The notes below the pieces were generated by a model. It saw only the letters and a list, made by a program, of their open reading frames with translations. It did no database searches and was not told where the DNA came from. A program made the translations under genes and the position numbers. A stretch of 64,000 nucleotides of DNA from Peribolospora baueri (Eukaryota; Basidiomycota; Peribolosporomycetes; Peribolosporales; Peribolosporaceae): positions 62,001 through 126,000 of the forward strand of contig JAMDHS010000029.1 in the NCBI GenBank assembly GCA_029717555.1. Reading direction: 5' to 3'. This document shows, in pieces, positions 1 to 11,416 of the stretch. Numbering within the stretch: position 1 is the stretch's first letter; the number at the start of each line of letters is the position of its first letter.

Positions 1-363
1 GGCTTTATAAATCTCCCAGAGCTTTCCCTGAAAATCGTCCACTTTGCTGACACTACCCCCAATTACGCTCTCCAGAAACTCCTCATCGGAGGCCACGCGT
101 GCGTAGAGTTCGTTGTATAGCGGTTGGAGCTTGTTGGCAAGCTGGAAGAGATAGAAGGGGTAGGGCGTTGGAAAGAGGGCGAACGGCGCGTGGATGACGC
201 TGCCGGGGTCGGGAGGAGAGGAAGCGGAAGCGGGAAGCGGACGATAGACGAGCCCGTGCGAGAGCGCCCAGTCAGTTTCGTTTTGAGCGAGTGAAGCGAG
301 CTGCGCGGACGTCAGGGTGGGAGGCCATGGCGGGAGCTCGCGAGTAGAGATTTGAGAGGACAT
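1..363 (-). CDS. GSH2: Glutathione synthetase, N-terminal part (cut by window edge)
   Basis: ATP-dependent ligase that adds glycine to gamma-glutamylcysteine, the last step of glutathione synthesis in the cytosol. The 121 visible codons start at ATG 363 and stay open to base 1. The segment reading HAPFALFPTPYPFYLFQLAN, followed by a Leu-Gln-Pro-Leu-Tyr-Asn-Glu-Leu stretch and then KVDDFQGKLWEIYKA, matches the start of eukaryotic glutathione synthetases, where the inhibitor/substrate-binding fold begins this way. The substrate and ATP-grasp parts lie outside the window, so integrity cannot be judged. It is divergent from the cysteine synthase gene (426 bp between the two starts), so the two could share a promoter; this is inference. 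Confidence 0.88.
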   Translation of the reverse strand, partial: MSSQISTRELPPWPPTLTSAQLASLAQNETDWALSHGLVYRPLPASASSPPDPGSVIHAPFALFPTPYPFYLFQLANKLQPLYNELYARVASDEEFLESVIGGSVSKVDDFQGKLWEIYKA

Positions 364-789
364 TGTGAAACTGGTTGGGAGGGAAACGAGGTAGTGTAAG
401 AAAGGACGGCGCCGTCGTTGCTGGTGGTGAGCACACGACGCCCAGGGCAGCTCCCTCTCTCACTTTCAGCGTGGCGAGGTCGGAGACACAGGAAGGTTTA
501 CCTTGTCGCACCGCTCTTGGCCTGCCTGTCTGCTCTTCGTGCAAATAGCGTCGTTGTCGTTGTCGTTGTCGTTGTCGTCCGGCGTCGTCGGCTGGCCGTC
601 GTGCTCGCCATTCTCCGTTCCACCATCGTCCTCCCCCTCTCGATCATTTTCTTCCGCAAGTCCGAGTTATCTCCGTGATATATAAATGTGATCTTCGTTC
701 CGTCCGTCCGGTTCTTCCCTTCTTCATCCACCCTTCCTCGCCTCCTCATCACCGACACCAAGCCGGTGCTGAGATTTTTCTCGCTCACC
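364..789. promoter_or_regulatory. Divergent intergenic region, GSH2 / cysteine synthase
   Basis: 426 bp separate two opposite start codons, so promoter elements for both genes must lie here. A GTCGTT-type hexamer repeat sits at about 548-580, and a TATATAA-like stretch lies near 680-686, about 105 bp before the cysteine synthase ATG. No specific factor site was identified with confidence. Confidence 0.5.
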
Positions 790-2437
790 ATGGCGTCCGC
801 GTTCCGTGCTTTCACCACCTCTGCCCTCCGCAAAGCGCAGTTGGGCTCCGTCGCCGCCGCTCATGCCAAGCCCGTGAACGGTTTCGTCGGCGCCGTGGGC
901 AACACTCCTTTGGTGAGTTGAAGCTTTCTTCATTCTATCCATGTTGCACGGAAACACGATGCTCAATTCGGCGACTGTAACCGCCACTACGCTTTCAGGT
1001 TCGTCTCAAGAAGCTCTCTGAGGAAACCGGCAGCCAAATTCTCGCCAAGGCAGAATGGATGAACCCGGGTGGGAGCGTCAAGGACCGGGCCGCGCTGTAC
1101 ATCGTTAAGGACGCCGAGGAAAAAGGTGAGCTCACGTTGCTTTGCCGTATAATTATGGGTTGGACATTCCGTCGCCAACTTCCGCTGATTGTTCGGTTTG
1201 TCTCTCTGCTCCGACGCCTCTCCTTCTGTGCCCCGTCTCACCGCCCGGCCACGCCACTCCTCACAGGCCTCATCATGCCCGGCGGCACGGTGGTCGAAGG
1301 CACGGCTGGCAATACGGGTATCGGCCTCGCGCATGTTTGTCGCTCAAAGGGTTACAAGTGCGTCATTTACATGCCCAACACGCAGTCTCAGGAAAAGATC
1401 GATTTGCTCCGCATGCTAGGCGCCGAGGTGTACCCAGTTCCTGGTGAGTGAGCCAAGCGCGGGATGAGCCAGCGAGAAATTCCCGTGTGAATTTGTGTTC
1501 TCACTCGCGCACCCAACGCCTTCTGTCCTTCCCGTCCCTCCCCTTCTCTCGTCACCCTGATTCGCAGCCGTGGCGTTCGACAACCCCCAGAACTACAACC
1601 ATCAAGCTCGACGACACGCTGAGTCCCTTCCGAACGCCGTGTGGACGAACCAGTTTGACAACACCGCCAACCGACGCGCGCACATCGAGACGACCGGTCC
1701 CGAAATTTGGGAGCAGACAGGTGGCAAGGTCGACGGTTTCATTTGCGCGACGGGAACGGGAGGTAGTTTGGCGGGAACTTCGAGGTTTTTGAAGGAGAAG
1801 AGCGATGGCAGGGTGCAGGCTTGGCTTGCCGACCCGCCGGGGAGCGTTCTGCATAGCTACCTGCAGAGCGGAGGCAAGTTGATGGAGAGGAGTGGAGGCA
1901 GCATCACGGAAGGTGAGTTGTCATTGAGGCCGCGAAGGTCCGGCTTGCCTCGTCGTTCTCCCAGTATTGACCCGTCCGTTCTTGGCTCACCTAGGCATCG
2001 GTCAGGGTCGTGTCACGGACAACCTCAAGCCGGACATCAGCATCCTCGATTCGTCGCTGAGCATTCCGGATGAAAAGTCGATCGAGATGGTGTTCCGCCT
2101 CCTCGATGAGGAAGGGCTGTACGTCGGCGCTAGCTCCGCGCTCAACGCCGTCGCCGCGTATGAGATGGCCAAGGCGATGGGTCCGGGGAAGACGATCGTC
2201 ACTTTGCTCTGCGATGGAGCCTACCGGTGGGTCGATGGCTGCAAGGTGTTAGCCAGGCGGCCTTTGTTTACCGAGTTTGATCCGCTCACTTTGCTCCTCT
2301 CTGTTCGTCTCCTCCATGCGCCGTCGGACGTCGACTACAGGTACCAGAACAGGCTCTTCTCGCGCAAGTGGCTTGAGAGCAAGGGCCTCGAAAAGGCCAT
2401 CCCACCGCACTTGCAAAAGTACATCGTTCTCGACTGA
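790..2437 (+). CDS. Cysteine synthase, mitochondrial MCY1/Cys12-like
   Basis: PLP-dependent beta-replacement enzyme of the O-acetylserine sulfhydrylase fold. Six exons: 790-912, 999-1125, 1267-1443, 1568-1912, 1995-2226, 2341-2437; 366 residues. The first ~30 residues are rich in Ala/Arg/Ser ([17 protein letters not shown]), like a mitochondrial presequence. GNTPLVRLKK follows, then [11 protein letters not shown], whose Lys69 should bind PLP, the substrate loop GTAGNTGIG, and the Gly-rich phosphate loop [11 protein letters not shown]. It most resembles the fungal branch represented by yeast Mcy1 (YGR012W), whose role is less clear than that of classical cysteine synthases. It lies between GSH2 and cystathionine gamma-synthase, so a sulfur-assimilation role is favoured by context. 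Confidence 0.92.
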
Positions 2438-2760
2438 TCGGATCGTCTTCGCGCTCCTCTCCCTGCATGAAACCTACCTTGTCTCCTCTCCGCCGTTCTC
2501 GTCTATCCGTTCTCCTACATCACTAGATAGTTACTGGGACTTGTTCGGCAGACTTCGGCTAGGCAATGGAAGAAAACCGTTCGGGGATAACCCTAACTTG
2601 TTGCGCCGATCGGGTGTTCGCCTTCGGGTACTCGGCTCTGGCGATGTGACTGTGGGGCGGAAGAAGATTCGAGTCGATACCTTCATCCGCATTGACTTGC
2701 GAGGAGACGACGACGAACGACGACGTCTCGTCATTACCTTCACAACCTTCTTCTTCAACG
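2438..2760. promoter_or_regulatory. Spacer between two tandem plus-strand genes
   Basis: 323 bp between the cysteine synthase stop and the cystathionine gamma-synthase ATG. It must contain the end of one transcript and the promoter of the next. I see no distinct motif. Confidence 0.4.
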
Positions 2761-5493
2761 ATGCCGACGACCACCACCACCTTTGTTCAAGCGGACGTCG
2801 GCACACCCGTGCCCTTCGTGCCGCACGCTGTCTCCGTGTCTCTGCCCACTTGGAAGGACAATGTCGACTACGAGGAGGGTGCACCGAGGATCACAGAGCT
2901 TATGCAGAACGGGTATCCCAGGTTCTTCATTCATAAGAAGATACAGGAGGTGAGCGGTCCCCTTTCGGAGCTCACGGTGTTTGGCGCGAGGTGGGAACTG
3001 CATATAAGAGGACCGCAAGCGAGACGCCTCCGAGTCAGCTCGGCCTGAGCTGGGAGTTCCGTTTTGTGTGGTTGGTAGGCAGGCAGGCTTCTGAACAAAA
3101 GCTAAACGCATTTTCGCGTCCCTTTCGGCCTCCTCTATTGACCACACGCAGCTCGCCGCCGTCTGCGAAGCCAAGTTCGCCTCACCATCCGAGAAGTGTT
3201 TGCTCGTACCTACGTCCCGCATCGCCGAACGATGTCGCGACTTCATCCGCGCACAGAGCGCCGAGCCGCTCAACGTCTCTATCGTTCACTTCCGCATTCT
3301 CACGAACAATATCTCTGATGCCCCGTCTAGGACGTCCCCTAAGACCTCGCCAGATCCATCTTGTACCTCCGCGCCTTTGTCCAGAGAAACGAGCGGTGGA
3401 GGCGCACCCGCCTCTTCCTCCTCGACGTCTACGACCCGTCCCTCCTCCACCGTCTCTCTCCACATCGTTCTCTTTCCCTCTCACGCCTTTCCCCTTGCCA
3501 AAGCTTTCTGGCAACACACCGGAGATGGCATCAGTAGTCGCATGGCGGAGCGCTGTCTCGAGCTTCTCAAGGCGGCCGAACGAGAGGAGCAAGGGAGGCA
3601 GAGTGCCAACGGAACCCATTCGGTGGCATCCAGTTTGAACGGTTCGGGTATTGGGGCGAATGGGAATGATGTTGGCGGTATGGGCGACACGGACGTAGCG
3701 GCGACGAGTCGAGCGAGAAACTATTCGCGGAACCGACATTATTCGAAGAAGGGCTTCCAAGTGCCTGGCCCGGGCAAGGACGCTTTTCCAGCGCTCGTCG
3801 CTTCGCCCTCTCTCCCCTCCTCTCGGCGCGGCTTTTCCGCTAGTCATCCTACCTTGACCATGTCCGATGACGACGACCTGGACGAAGGCAAAGAGGCGGC
3901 CGATGACACTTTCACGTCGGACCATTCCGTCTACGTCGAGGAACGGTACGGCCGCAACCTCCCGCTGAGCTCCGCTCCGCTCGCCAAGCGCGCCCTCCGT
4001 CGGCGGATCGCCGGCGTTCTCGCCGCGGACGCGTTTTCGAGCGGCTCCGCGTCCACACATGCTCCTGAAGCGTCGCTCGATTGCATGGCGACTACGAAGG
4101 AGAGCGCGAGGGGCGTGGCGGAGGTGACAGAGGAAGACGTATTCTTGTTCCCGACCGGCATGAACTCCATCTGGCATGCCCATAGGGTGGCTAGGATGGT
4201 TGGCGGCGAGGACGTAAAAAGCATATGTTTCGGGTGAGGAGTCCGGCCATGGCCCTTGGATGTGAACGCTCCAGCTCTACACAAGCACACGAATTCAGCA
4301 TTGACGCCGTGCGCCTTTCTGGTCCCCTTCAGCTTCCCCTACACCGACACACTCAAGGTCCTTCAAAAATGGGGCGCTGGATGCGTCCACTACGGGCACG
4401 GCCTCGACGCAGACCTGGACGACCTGGAGGCCTACCTGTCCATCACACCGCGCCATGCGGACTCCAAAGCGCCGGCGCCGTTCCTCGCGCTCTTCTGCGA
4501 GTTCCCCTCGAACCCGCTCTTACGGTCGCCCAACCTCCGACGCATAAGGGCGCTCGCGGACAAGTACGGTTTCATCATCGTTGTCGACGAGACGGTGGGG
4601 AACATGGTCAACGTCGAGGTGCTCCCTTGGGCGGACATTGTCGTTTCGAGCTTGACCAAAGTGTTCTCCGGCGACACCAATGTCATGGGCGGCAGGTAAG
4701 GCGGATGACTGCACGTTCTGTTTTCGCCCGAGGGCCTCGCCTCGCGTCCTAGAATGACGTCCAGCTCGCGCTCACACCTATCTTTCTTTTGCATACCAAC
4801 GACCGATCGGTATTCGTTCTTGCGCACGATCGTACAAAAAGCATGGTCCTCAACCCGCGCTCGTCGCACTACGCCTCGCTACGGACGGCCATGGCGAAGC
4901 ACTACGAGGACGCGTACTGGCCCGAGGACGCGATCTACATGGAGCGCAACAGCCGGGACTTTGTGGGCCGCGTCCAGCGCATCAACGCTAACACTGAGGC
5001 GCTCTGCGATCGGTTGAAGGCCGCTGGCGGCGAACGCGGGCCGACGGTGATCAAGGCGGTGTACTATCCCAAGTACGAAACGCCAGAGCACTATGACGCC
5101 TGCCGACGCCGTCCCGCCAGCTCGGCTTCGGCTTTGTCGTCGTCGTCGTCGTCTTCTTCTCCTCTGGCAGACCAGGCGGCCGTTTGCCCTTCTTCAGGAG
5201 GCTACGGCGGCCTTTTCAGCGTCACCTTCGTCTCCTCCGCCGCGTCCGAAGCGTTCTTTGACGCCCTGGACGTCTACAAAGGCCCGTCCCTGGGCACCAA
5301 CTTCACCCTCGCCTCCCCCTACACCATCCTCGCTCACTACGCCGAGCTCGACTGGGCCGCCGGCTTTGGCGTCGAGAGGAACCTTGTGCGGGTCAGCGTG
5401 GGCATGGAGGACAAGGAGTGGCTCTTCTCGACGTTTGATAGGGCCGTCGAGGCGGCGCAGAGGGCGCATTCGCGCCGTCTGTCGGACGCCTGA
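2761..5493 (+). CDS. STR2: Cystathionine gamma-synthase (STR2 / met-7 type)
   Basis: PLP enzyme of the Cys/Met metabolism family that joins cysteine with an O-acylated homoserine to give cystathionine, the committed step from cysteine towards methionine. Four exons: 2761-2949, 3152-4233, 4333-4695, 4842-5493; 761 residues. The N-terminal third carries the extension typical of fungal STR2 proteins. The catalytic part shows [15 protein letters not shown], the Asp of VVDETVGN, and [16 protein letters not shown] with the PLP lysine near residue 533. It ends with the conserved VRVSVGMED. It is longer than yeast Str2 because of Ser/Pro-rich insertions (around residues 110-230 and a poly-Ser tract near 5140-5160). 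Convergent with the nicotianamine synthase gene. Confidence 0.9.
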
Positions 5494-5938
5494 CGCCTGA
5501 CAGGATGGGCGCTTACACCGTCGTGCATGAATGAATGTTTGAATGAACAGGTCAGTGTGTCCCGGTCCGCGCGTGCATACGATCGTTTCGAACGAGAAAG
5601 ACGGAAAGTGTCCGCGACGTGAAATCGACGCGACTGCGTGCGACTGCGACTGCGACTGCGACTGCGACTGCCTGCCGTTCTAATAAACTCGGTATCCAAT
5701 GCTCGGTATAGGACAGTTGTGAGGCTCGAACATGCGGAATCAAAGACGGAGGGAGGGACGGAAAGGAAGCCAAGCCAGCCTACGCGGGGAGAGGGTGGCA
5801 GGCGGGAGGAGGGAGAGGAGAGATATGTGTCTGCGGCGCGGCTCTTGGGTGGGTGTGTATGTGTATGTGTGTGGTGTGTGAGAGGGGCAGCGACCGGACC
5901 GGTGACTAAAGATGGGAGGCCGTCGCGCCGCCATCTCG
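5494..5938. other. Convergent 3' spacer with simple repeats
   Basis: No gene recognised. It holds a GCGACT hexamer repeat (about 5641-5670) and a GT-rich tract (about 5850-5880). A long open frame crosses this spacer on the minus strand but is explained as read-through of the nicotianamine synthase second intron. Confidence 0.6.
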
Positions 5939-7605
5939 TCAAATGCGCCGGGCGACGATGCAGCTGTTGATGACCTGTCGTCGGGTCGGGGGATACGGAG
6001 CGAGGGTCAGCACATCGGCGAGTCAAGACGCGACGAGATGCGACAAGACGAGAGGAGACGAGACGAGATGAGACGAGACGATGGGGACGGATCCTCGCTT
6101 TCACCTCGTTCCGCGGATGCAGAGTCGCTTCTACGACAAGCCTGCCTTCACCTGCACTTGCGACGGCCGTCTCGCGTACGCGCGGGTAGATAAGCGATTT
6201 TGGACCGTCGGCAGAGCTGTCAAGCCGCAGAAGAGGGGCTAGGGTTTAGTAGAAACCCCAACATCTCCCCCCCCCCCTTCCCCCCCTCTGCTCACCGAAT
6301 TAGCAGCATAGCCCCAGGAGACATATGCGTGGCGACATGGCGTACACACTCGTCCTTCTCCTCAGCACGGAGGCCGACGAGCGCGGCTAGGAAGATGGTG
6401 TCGGCGCGAGCGATCATCGAAGGGTCCAGCGCGGCGGCCGCCGAGGTATGGAAGGAGAACGGCGCCGGGCTTTTCTGGCTCTGGCTGGGGACGAGCTCGG
6501 GCGCCACGCGTTCAGTGAGCGCTCTGGATAGGGAGAGCGCTTTGAGGTCCATGTCGACGTTTGTGACGGACCACGCGGGGCGAGAGGATGGGGCCGGGAA
6601 TGGCAAGGACGGCTCGTCGTCGCCCGCGTCGCCCGCGTCTTCGACGTCGTCGTGCCCGTCAAAAGGCACGAACGCGGCGGCGCCGGCAGGCAAACCATCT
6701 CCGACCTCTGCCTCCGCGCACCCCCACCTGGGCGCGATATGATCGGTGGCGAGGATCAAGCTGGTGAGAGGGAGCGGGCCACTGCCAAGGAAGAGGACAT
6801 GGCGGGGGTCGGCGCCTAGACCGCGAAGGAGGTGGTACTCTAGGCGGGTGAGCTGAACGTAGTTGGAAAAGTAGGGGAACGAGGCCACCGGGGTCTCGGC
6901 GAGGGGGACGGACGTCGACGACGGCGGAGGAGGGGAGGCGTCCTGAATGACACGGAGCGCCCACCACCTTTCGAGGCGCGACTCTGCCTCGGCACAGAGA
7001 GAAGGAAGCTCCCTCACGGCGGCTTCGAAAGCTGTTCGATCTCGGTCCGTTGTCGTCGTCGTGGGAAATCGCCCGTGGGCCATCTCTATCGTCTGTGCCG
7101 CCATCTCAGCGTCGCCTTGGCCGTCGGCGTCGGCGTCGGGTCTGGTGACGAGAGCGACGAGGGCGGAGAAGAGCGCGTTCGTCTCCGGTCCAGGGTCCAA
7201 GCTGGGCAGGGCGAGGATGAGGTGATGAAGGCGGACCAGCGCCTGGCGCAAGTCTGACCGTCCGTCCTGGTCTTCAGCCGTCGGTCCGGTCGTACGACCG
7301 TAGCCGGAGCGCGGCTGTCCATGCGCACGTACCGGGTGCTCTCGTGATCGCCGACCGTCCATGCCTCGGTCGTCGTCGATCGCATCAAGATGGGTGGGCT
7401 CGCTGGGCGGCGTCGGAAGCTGGACGTTGCGTTCGTCGGCGTAGTCGTCGTCGTCGTCGTCGTCGTCGTCCGCCTCGGCGCCCAACACGACCAAGCTTCG
7501 GTCGCAGTCGAGGTCGAAGCCGGACGGGGGCGGCGGCTTGACCTGGCTGGCGGCGACGGCGAGACAGGCGTTGGCGTTACGGGAGCGTGGGAGAGAGGAG
7601 ACCAT
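5939..7605 (-). CDS. Nicotianamine synthase-like protein
   Basis: Family PF03059 enzymes condense aminocarboxypropyl groups of S-adenosylmethionine into nicotianamine (or a shorter analogue), a chelator of Fe, Ni, Cu and Zn. Three exons on the minus strand: 7605-6296, 6216-6105, 5974-5939; 485 residues. The family core is plain: FPYFSNYVQLTRLEYHLL (243-260), the SAM-site motif LFLGSGPLPLTS (271-282), a segment ending FLAALVGLRAEEKDE, then SPGAMLLIRSADGPKSLIYP across the first splice junction and LHPRNEVINSCIVARRI across the second. The N-terminal ~115 residues are an extra low-complexity extension with nine consecutive Asp (46-54), making it much longer than plant enzymes (~320 residues). The product of the fungal enzyme is not shown by sequence alone. 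Confidence 0.87.
6029..6081. repeat. GACGAGA-type simple repeat in an intron
   Basis: Imperfect tandem repeat built from AGACGAG / GACGAGAT units, lying within the second intron of the nicotianamine synthase-like gene. A similar AGACGAG run recurs at about 10702-10728 in an intron of GPI10. Confidence 0.75.
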
Positions 7606-8525
7606 TTGGAATGAGGGGAGGTCAGACTACGGGCGAGCTCCTGTCTTTCTTTCGCTGCGGAGACGAGGGAGGGAGGGAGAGGCGAAACGGGACGGGGCTT
7701 GGTGGTGATATAGTTAGTTCAATGGAGGTATCGGCCGATGTGCATCGAGCGAGCTGGCCGAGTGGAAGGGGGTGAAGAGGGGTCGGCCGGCTTAAAGAGC
7801 TGCGTTGTGGCGGGTCGGAAGGGAGCCGAGGGAAGGAGGAGGAAGGAGGAGGAGGCAAGAGGGGCGGCAATGAAGGGGCGAGACGAGGCGATACGGGAAA
7901 TTCACATTTTCCACCGAGCTGAGCCGTTTTTGGTGGCGGAAGCCTATTGTGCAGAGGAGACGGCACCTGAGCGTTCACCAACCCGAGGGGGGGGGGCGCG
8001 AGCGGAGAGGAGGGTGAGCGATTTACGAAGTGCGATTGCGTTTCCGTCCGTCTGTCTGTCCGTCTTTCTTTATTCTTCCTTCACCGGAAGGCGGATGCGA
8101 GTGGGAGAATCCGGCGAGGACGAGGAAGGGAGCGTGTGTGGATTTCAAATCGGCCGGGTGGAGGTGGGAAGGCGAAAGAAACGATAAGCGACGATGATTA
8201 GATGACGATCGCATTGTTGCCGCAGCACCAGCCGCAGCCGCAGCAGTCGCTCGAGCGCCCGCTCCTTGCCGAGTGAGTACCTCGGCGGTGACGATCACCG
8301 CGACGGTCGTCCTCCGCTGGAGAAGACGGACGGAGACTCACGATCGAACTCGCACAACGCTCGCACTCACTCCCACCCTCGCACATCGTTGTTTCGTACA
8401 CATATCTTCTCCACCCGCTCGCCAATGATAATCCCGGATCCTGTCGCCATCGCCCGCGCCCGCGCTCGCGCCCACATGGGCATTCGTCCGTCATCGTCCT
8501 TCGCTCACCCACTCTAATAACTGAT
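7606..8525. promoter_or_regulatory. Upstream region of the nicotianamine synthase gene
   Basis: 920 bp between the nicotianamine synthase start (minus strand, 7605) and the GPI10 stop (minus strand, 8528-8526). It is purine-rich with GGGA/GGAGGA runs near 7660-7870. No protein or RNA gene was recognised; it should hold the promoter of the synthase gene and the 3' end of GPI10. Confidence 0.4.
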
Positions 8526-11416
8526 CTAATATTCTACATCCATCCCTTCGCCACGCCCACGCGGCCCGCCTCCTCGCCAAGCCAGGACGACCACGTCGCC
8601 CCTCCTCCGCTCGTCCTCGTGGAAATGAGTGTTCCACACTCGCAGACGCTCCTCGTAGCCTCGAGAACGGAGGAGAGAACCCACCGTCTCCGTCTCCGTC
8701 TCCGCGTCCGCGTCCGCGCCCGCGCCCATGCCCATGCCCATGCCCGTAGCGCGTCCTTTTCGCCGAGTCACGTCCAACAGCGTCTCGAACACGACCAGGT
8801 GGGACGGCCACGTATGTCGCCAACCGAGGTCGTCCTCGTCCTCGTCCTCGTCGTCTTCGTCTTCGTCTTCGTCTGCCGTCGTCGTCGCCCTCTTTCCTGT
8901 CGACGCGCCGACGACGACGGCGGGCGATGGCGGGAAGGTGGCATCGACAGAGGCGGGAAAGCGCTCGATGATATAAGCGTATGGATCTGCGTAGAAATAA
9001 TCAGACTGGTCTTTGTAGCTAGGAGAGTCGCCGCTGTCGCGTCGCATCGCAAGGACGACGAGGAGAACAGAGAACGGGAACGGGAACGCCGTCGAGTGTG
9101 AGCCGATCAGTGCTCGCGTCCAGCGGCCAAGGACCAACAAGGTCGAATCATTCGCCCCCCTGGATCTCACACTCACCTTAAACGCGGCTCGCACCCAATC
9201 TTCCACAGCCGCCCGCCCTCGCCGCTACCTCCCGTCCTCTCACTCCACCCCACTTCCCCCTCCCGCACCTCCAGCTCTGGCCAGTGCAGATGGCTCTGCC
9301 ATGGTGTGCTGTGACACGGCATCAGGAAGCCTACGCTCCGCACCTCGCCCCAGCCTGACCCTGACCGTGACCTTGAGCTGGCGCTCTCCGTGCCGGAAGG
9401 GCGGAGAGAGCGAAGGGCGTAGAGCACCTCCACTTGCCCGCGCTGGTGCTTTCCAACGAGGTACCATGCCGGCGGGAGGGTGGTGAGAAGCAGAGCGACC
9501 AAGTGGCTCTTCTTCAGCTGGATCCCCATCCCCATCCCACTCCGCCCCCGCCCCCGCCCCTTCCCATCCCTTTCCACCAGATGACCGCCCGCGCGAGCGG
9601 CCAAGATGGAGAAGACCGGCACGAGCGGCTGGAGGAAGCGAAACTCTTTGTGAGAGAGCAAGCTGTAGCAGAATACCGTCCAGAGGCAGAGCTGTGCGAG
9701 CGTGCGCAGGCCTTTGTCATCAGCAACCCTTCCCTCTTCATTTTCACCGCCGCCCTCTTTTGCTCCTCCCGGTAGCCCCCTTCCCGTTGCTCTCAACGCC
9801 AAACCCGCTCCGAGCGCGACGAGCGGCAGCTGCGTCCAACAGAGCACGGGTACGCCTTGACTGAGGTACCAGTGCCATGGATTGGCACCGTAGAAGACAG
9901 AGACAGAGTGCAGGACGTTTTGAAGGAGGAACGGTAGCGGCGTGAACGTTGGGATCAGGCGGAGATGGGTGAAAGGGGACGGGGATGGGGAGGAGGAAAG
10001 GGAGAAGAAAAGGGTGTCGAGGACGAAGGTGAAGGCGGCGGAAAGCGCGCTTCGATGGGGTTGGACGTGGTAGAAAAGGACCAAGGCAGGGGTACACAGA
10101 ACTAGGGTGAGCAGACGCTCCCGGGCCATGCAATGCAACCTACGCTGTGCTCACCCGACGAGGACGACGACGGTCAATGCTCGTACGACCGCTCTCCACG
10201 TTTGCTTCGCCCATCGCGTCCAGAGGAGTTTGATGCCGAGGAAAACCCACAGCAGAGCGTTGGTAGGCCGCATGAGGCAAGCCAGCGAGGCGAGGCAGAG
10301 CGACGTGATGAGCGAGTCGGCACGCCAACAACGTCTCCCGCCATCGTCGCCGTGTCCTCCTTCGATCTCCTCGAAAGGCCAGTAATAGAGTGCCATGACG
10401 GTGAGCACGGCTTCGGCGTTGTTTGAGAAAGTGCGCGTGGCCGTGTATAGACCGTACAAGGACGAGTGAGCGAGGACGAGCTGTGAGCGAGGGGGGAAGG
10501 CCTTAATGTCAAACTACGTGGCCGGGGCAGACGGAACGGAAGAAGGACGACGAAGGATGATGAGCCAGGACGCTCACAGCTGTCAACGCTCCCTCGCGTC
10601 CGCCCAAAAGTCGAGCGGCCAGCTTGTAGGTGTACAGGTCACCGACGGCGGCGAGGACGGCTTGGACGAGCCGAGGGACGAGGACCTTTGTCAGGGAGCG
10701 CGACGAGACGAGACGAGACGAGATGAGAGACGGGGAATGGGGGGAAGAAGCGAAGGTGCTAGGTCAGAGGACGTTCGGTCAAGCTGAGGTTCCCCCGATC
10801 GTAAAGGGCCGTCGCTCACGAGCAAAGGCGTTTGATCCAGTCCGAGAACGTGGAGCGCCCAATATCCCGGCACGAACAGGACAGGCCAGGCGGGACTCCT
10901 GATGGGCCCGCCCTTCAACAACGTCGCCCACTGCTGCCCTCCTCCGTCTTGTCCCGTGGCCCTGCCATCGCGCCACTCCCAAGTGCGATAGCCGTATCCG
11001 AACACGATCCTGTGCGCCACTTCGAGCGATTGGAAATACTCGTCCGGCTGAAAGAAGGTGCGCGTGAGGAAGGCAAGGAGGAGGCGTAGAAGGAGCGTGG
11101 GGAGGAAGACGGTGCGGAGGAGGGATGGGGCAGACCTGTTGGCGGACACCGGCGGCGAAGAAGAGGAAGAAGAAGAAGGTGCGCCTGTTCGGTCGCGCAG
11201 AGCGGCAGCGGCGGCAGCAACGGGGCGCTTCCTCATTGCATCGTCCCCGCGGTCTGGTCCGAGAGGGAGAGGAATGGAAGGCGAAGGAGAGGTGCCTGTC
11301 TCTGCTGAGCGTCGTGCTGAGAGTGGTGCTGGAAGGAAGAACGCAAGCCAAGCCCACCAAGTGGGGGACGACTTTTGCTCGATCATTTGTTCATTCGCCA
11401 TCCTCACTCGCGGCAA
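8526..11416 (-). CDS. GPI10: GPI mannosyltransferase 3 (P-Man:GPI alpha-1,2-mannosyltransferase, PIG-B)
   Basis: ER membrane GT22 enzyme adding the third mannose to the GPI anchor precursor. Five exons (minus): 11416 or 11236 to 10820, 10685-10578, 10480-10155, 10049-9177, 9018-8526. Family marks in order are FFQPDEYFQSLEVAHRIVFG with TWEWR, LMRPTNALLW, FYGANPWHWYLSQGVPV, LLSHKEFRFLQPLVPV and, near the end, HEDERRRGDVVV. Several hydrophobic segments fit a polytopic protein. The start is uncertain: ATG 11416 gives 798 residues, and in-frame ATG 11236 (MRKRPVAAAAA) gives 738 and looks more family-like. The third intron acceptor (CGAAG, 10050) was chosen by phase and because it joins directly to the conserved AFTFVLDTLFF helix. 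The last exon contains acidic (DEDEDEDD) and MGMGMG coding microsatellites. Confidence 0.88.

Noticed and set aside
5337-6104. Long minus-strand open frame (255 codons) past the nicotianamine synthase second exon.
   Set aside because: It is read-through of intron 2. Splicing at 6105/5974 gives the conserved family C-terminus and a stop at 5939, while the open frame becomes repeat-coded Arg/Ser and runs into the STR2 gene.
10140-10155. A 15-nt GTGAGC..TAG 'intron' in GPI10 that would keep the frame.
   Set aside because: Far too short for a spliceosomal intron. A ~105-nt intron ending at 10050 keeps phase and joins directly to the conserved helix.
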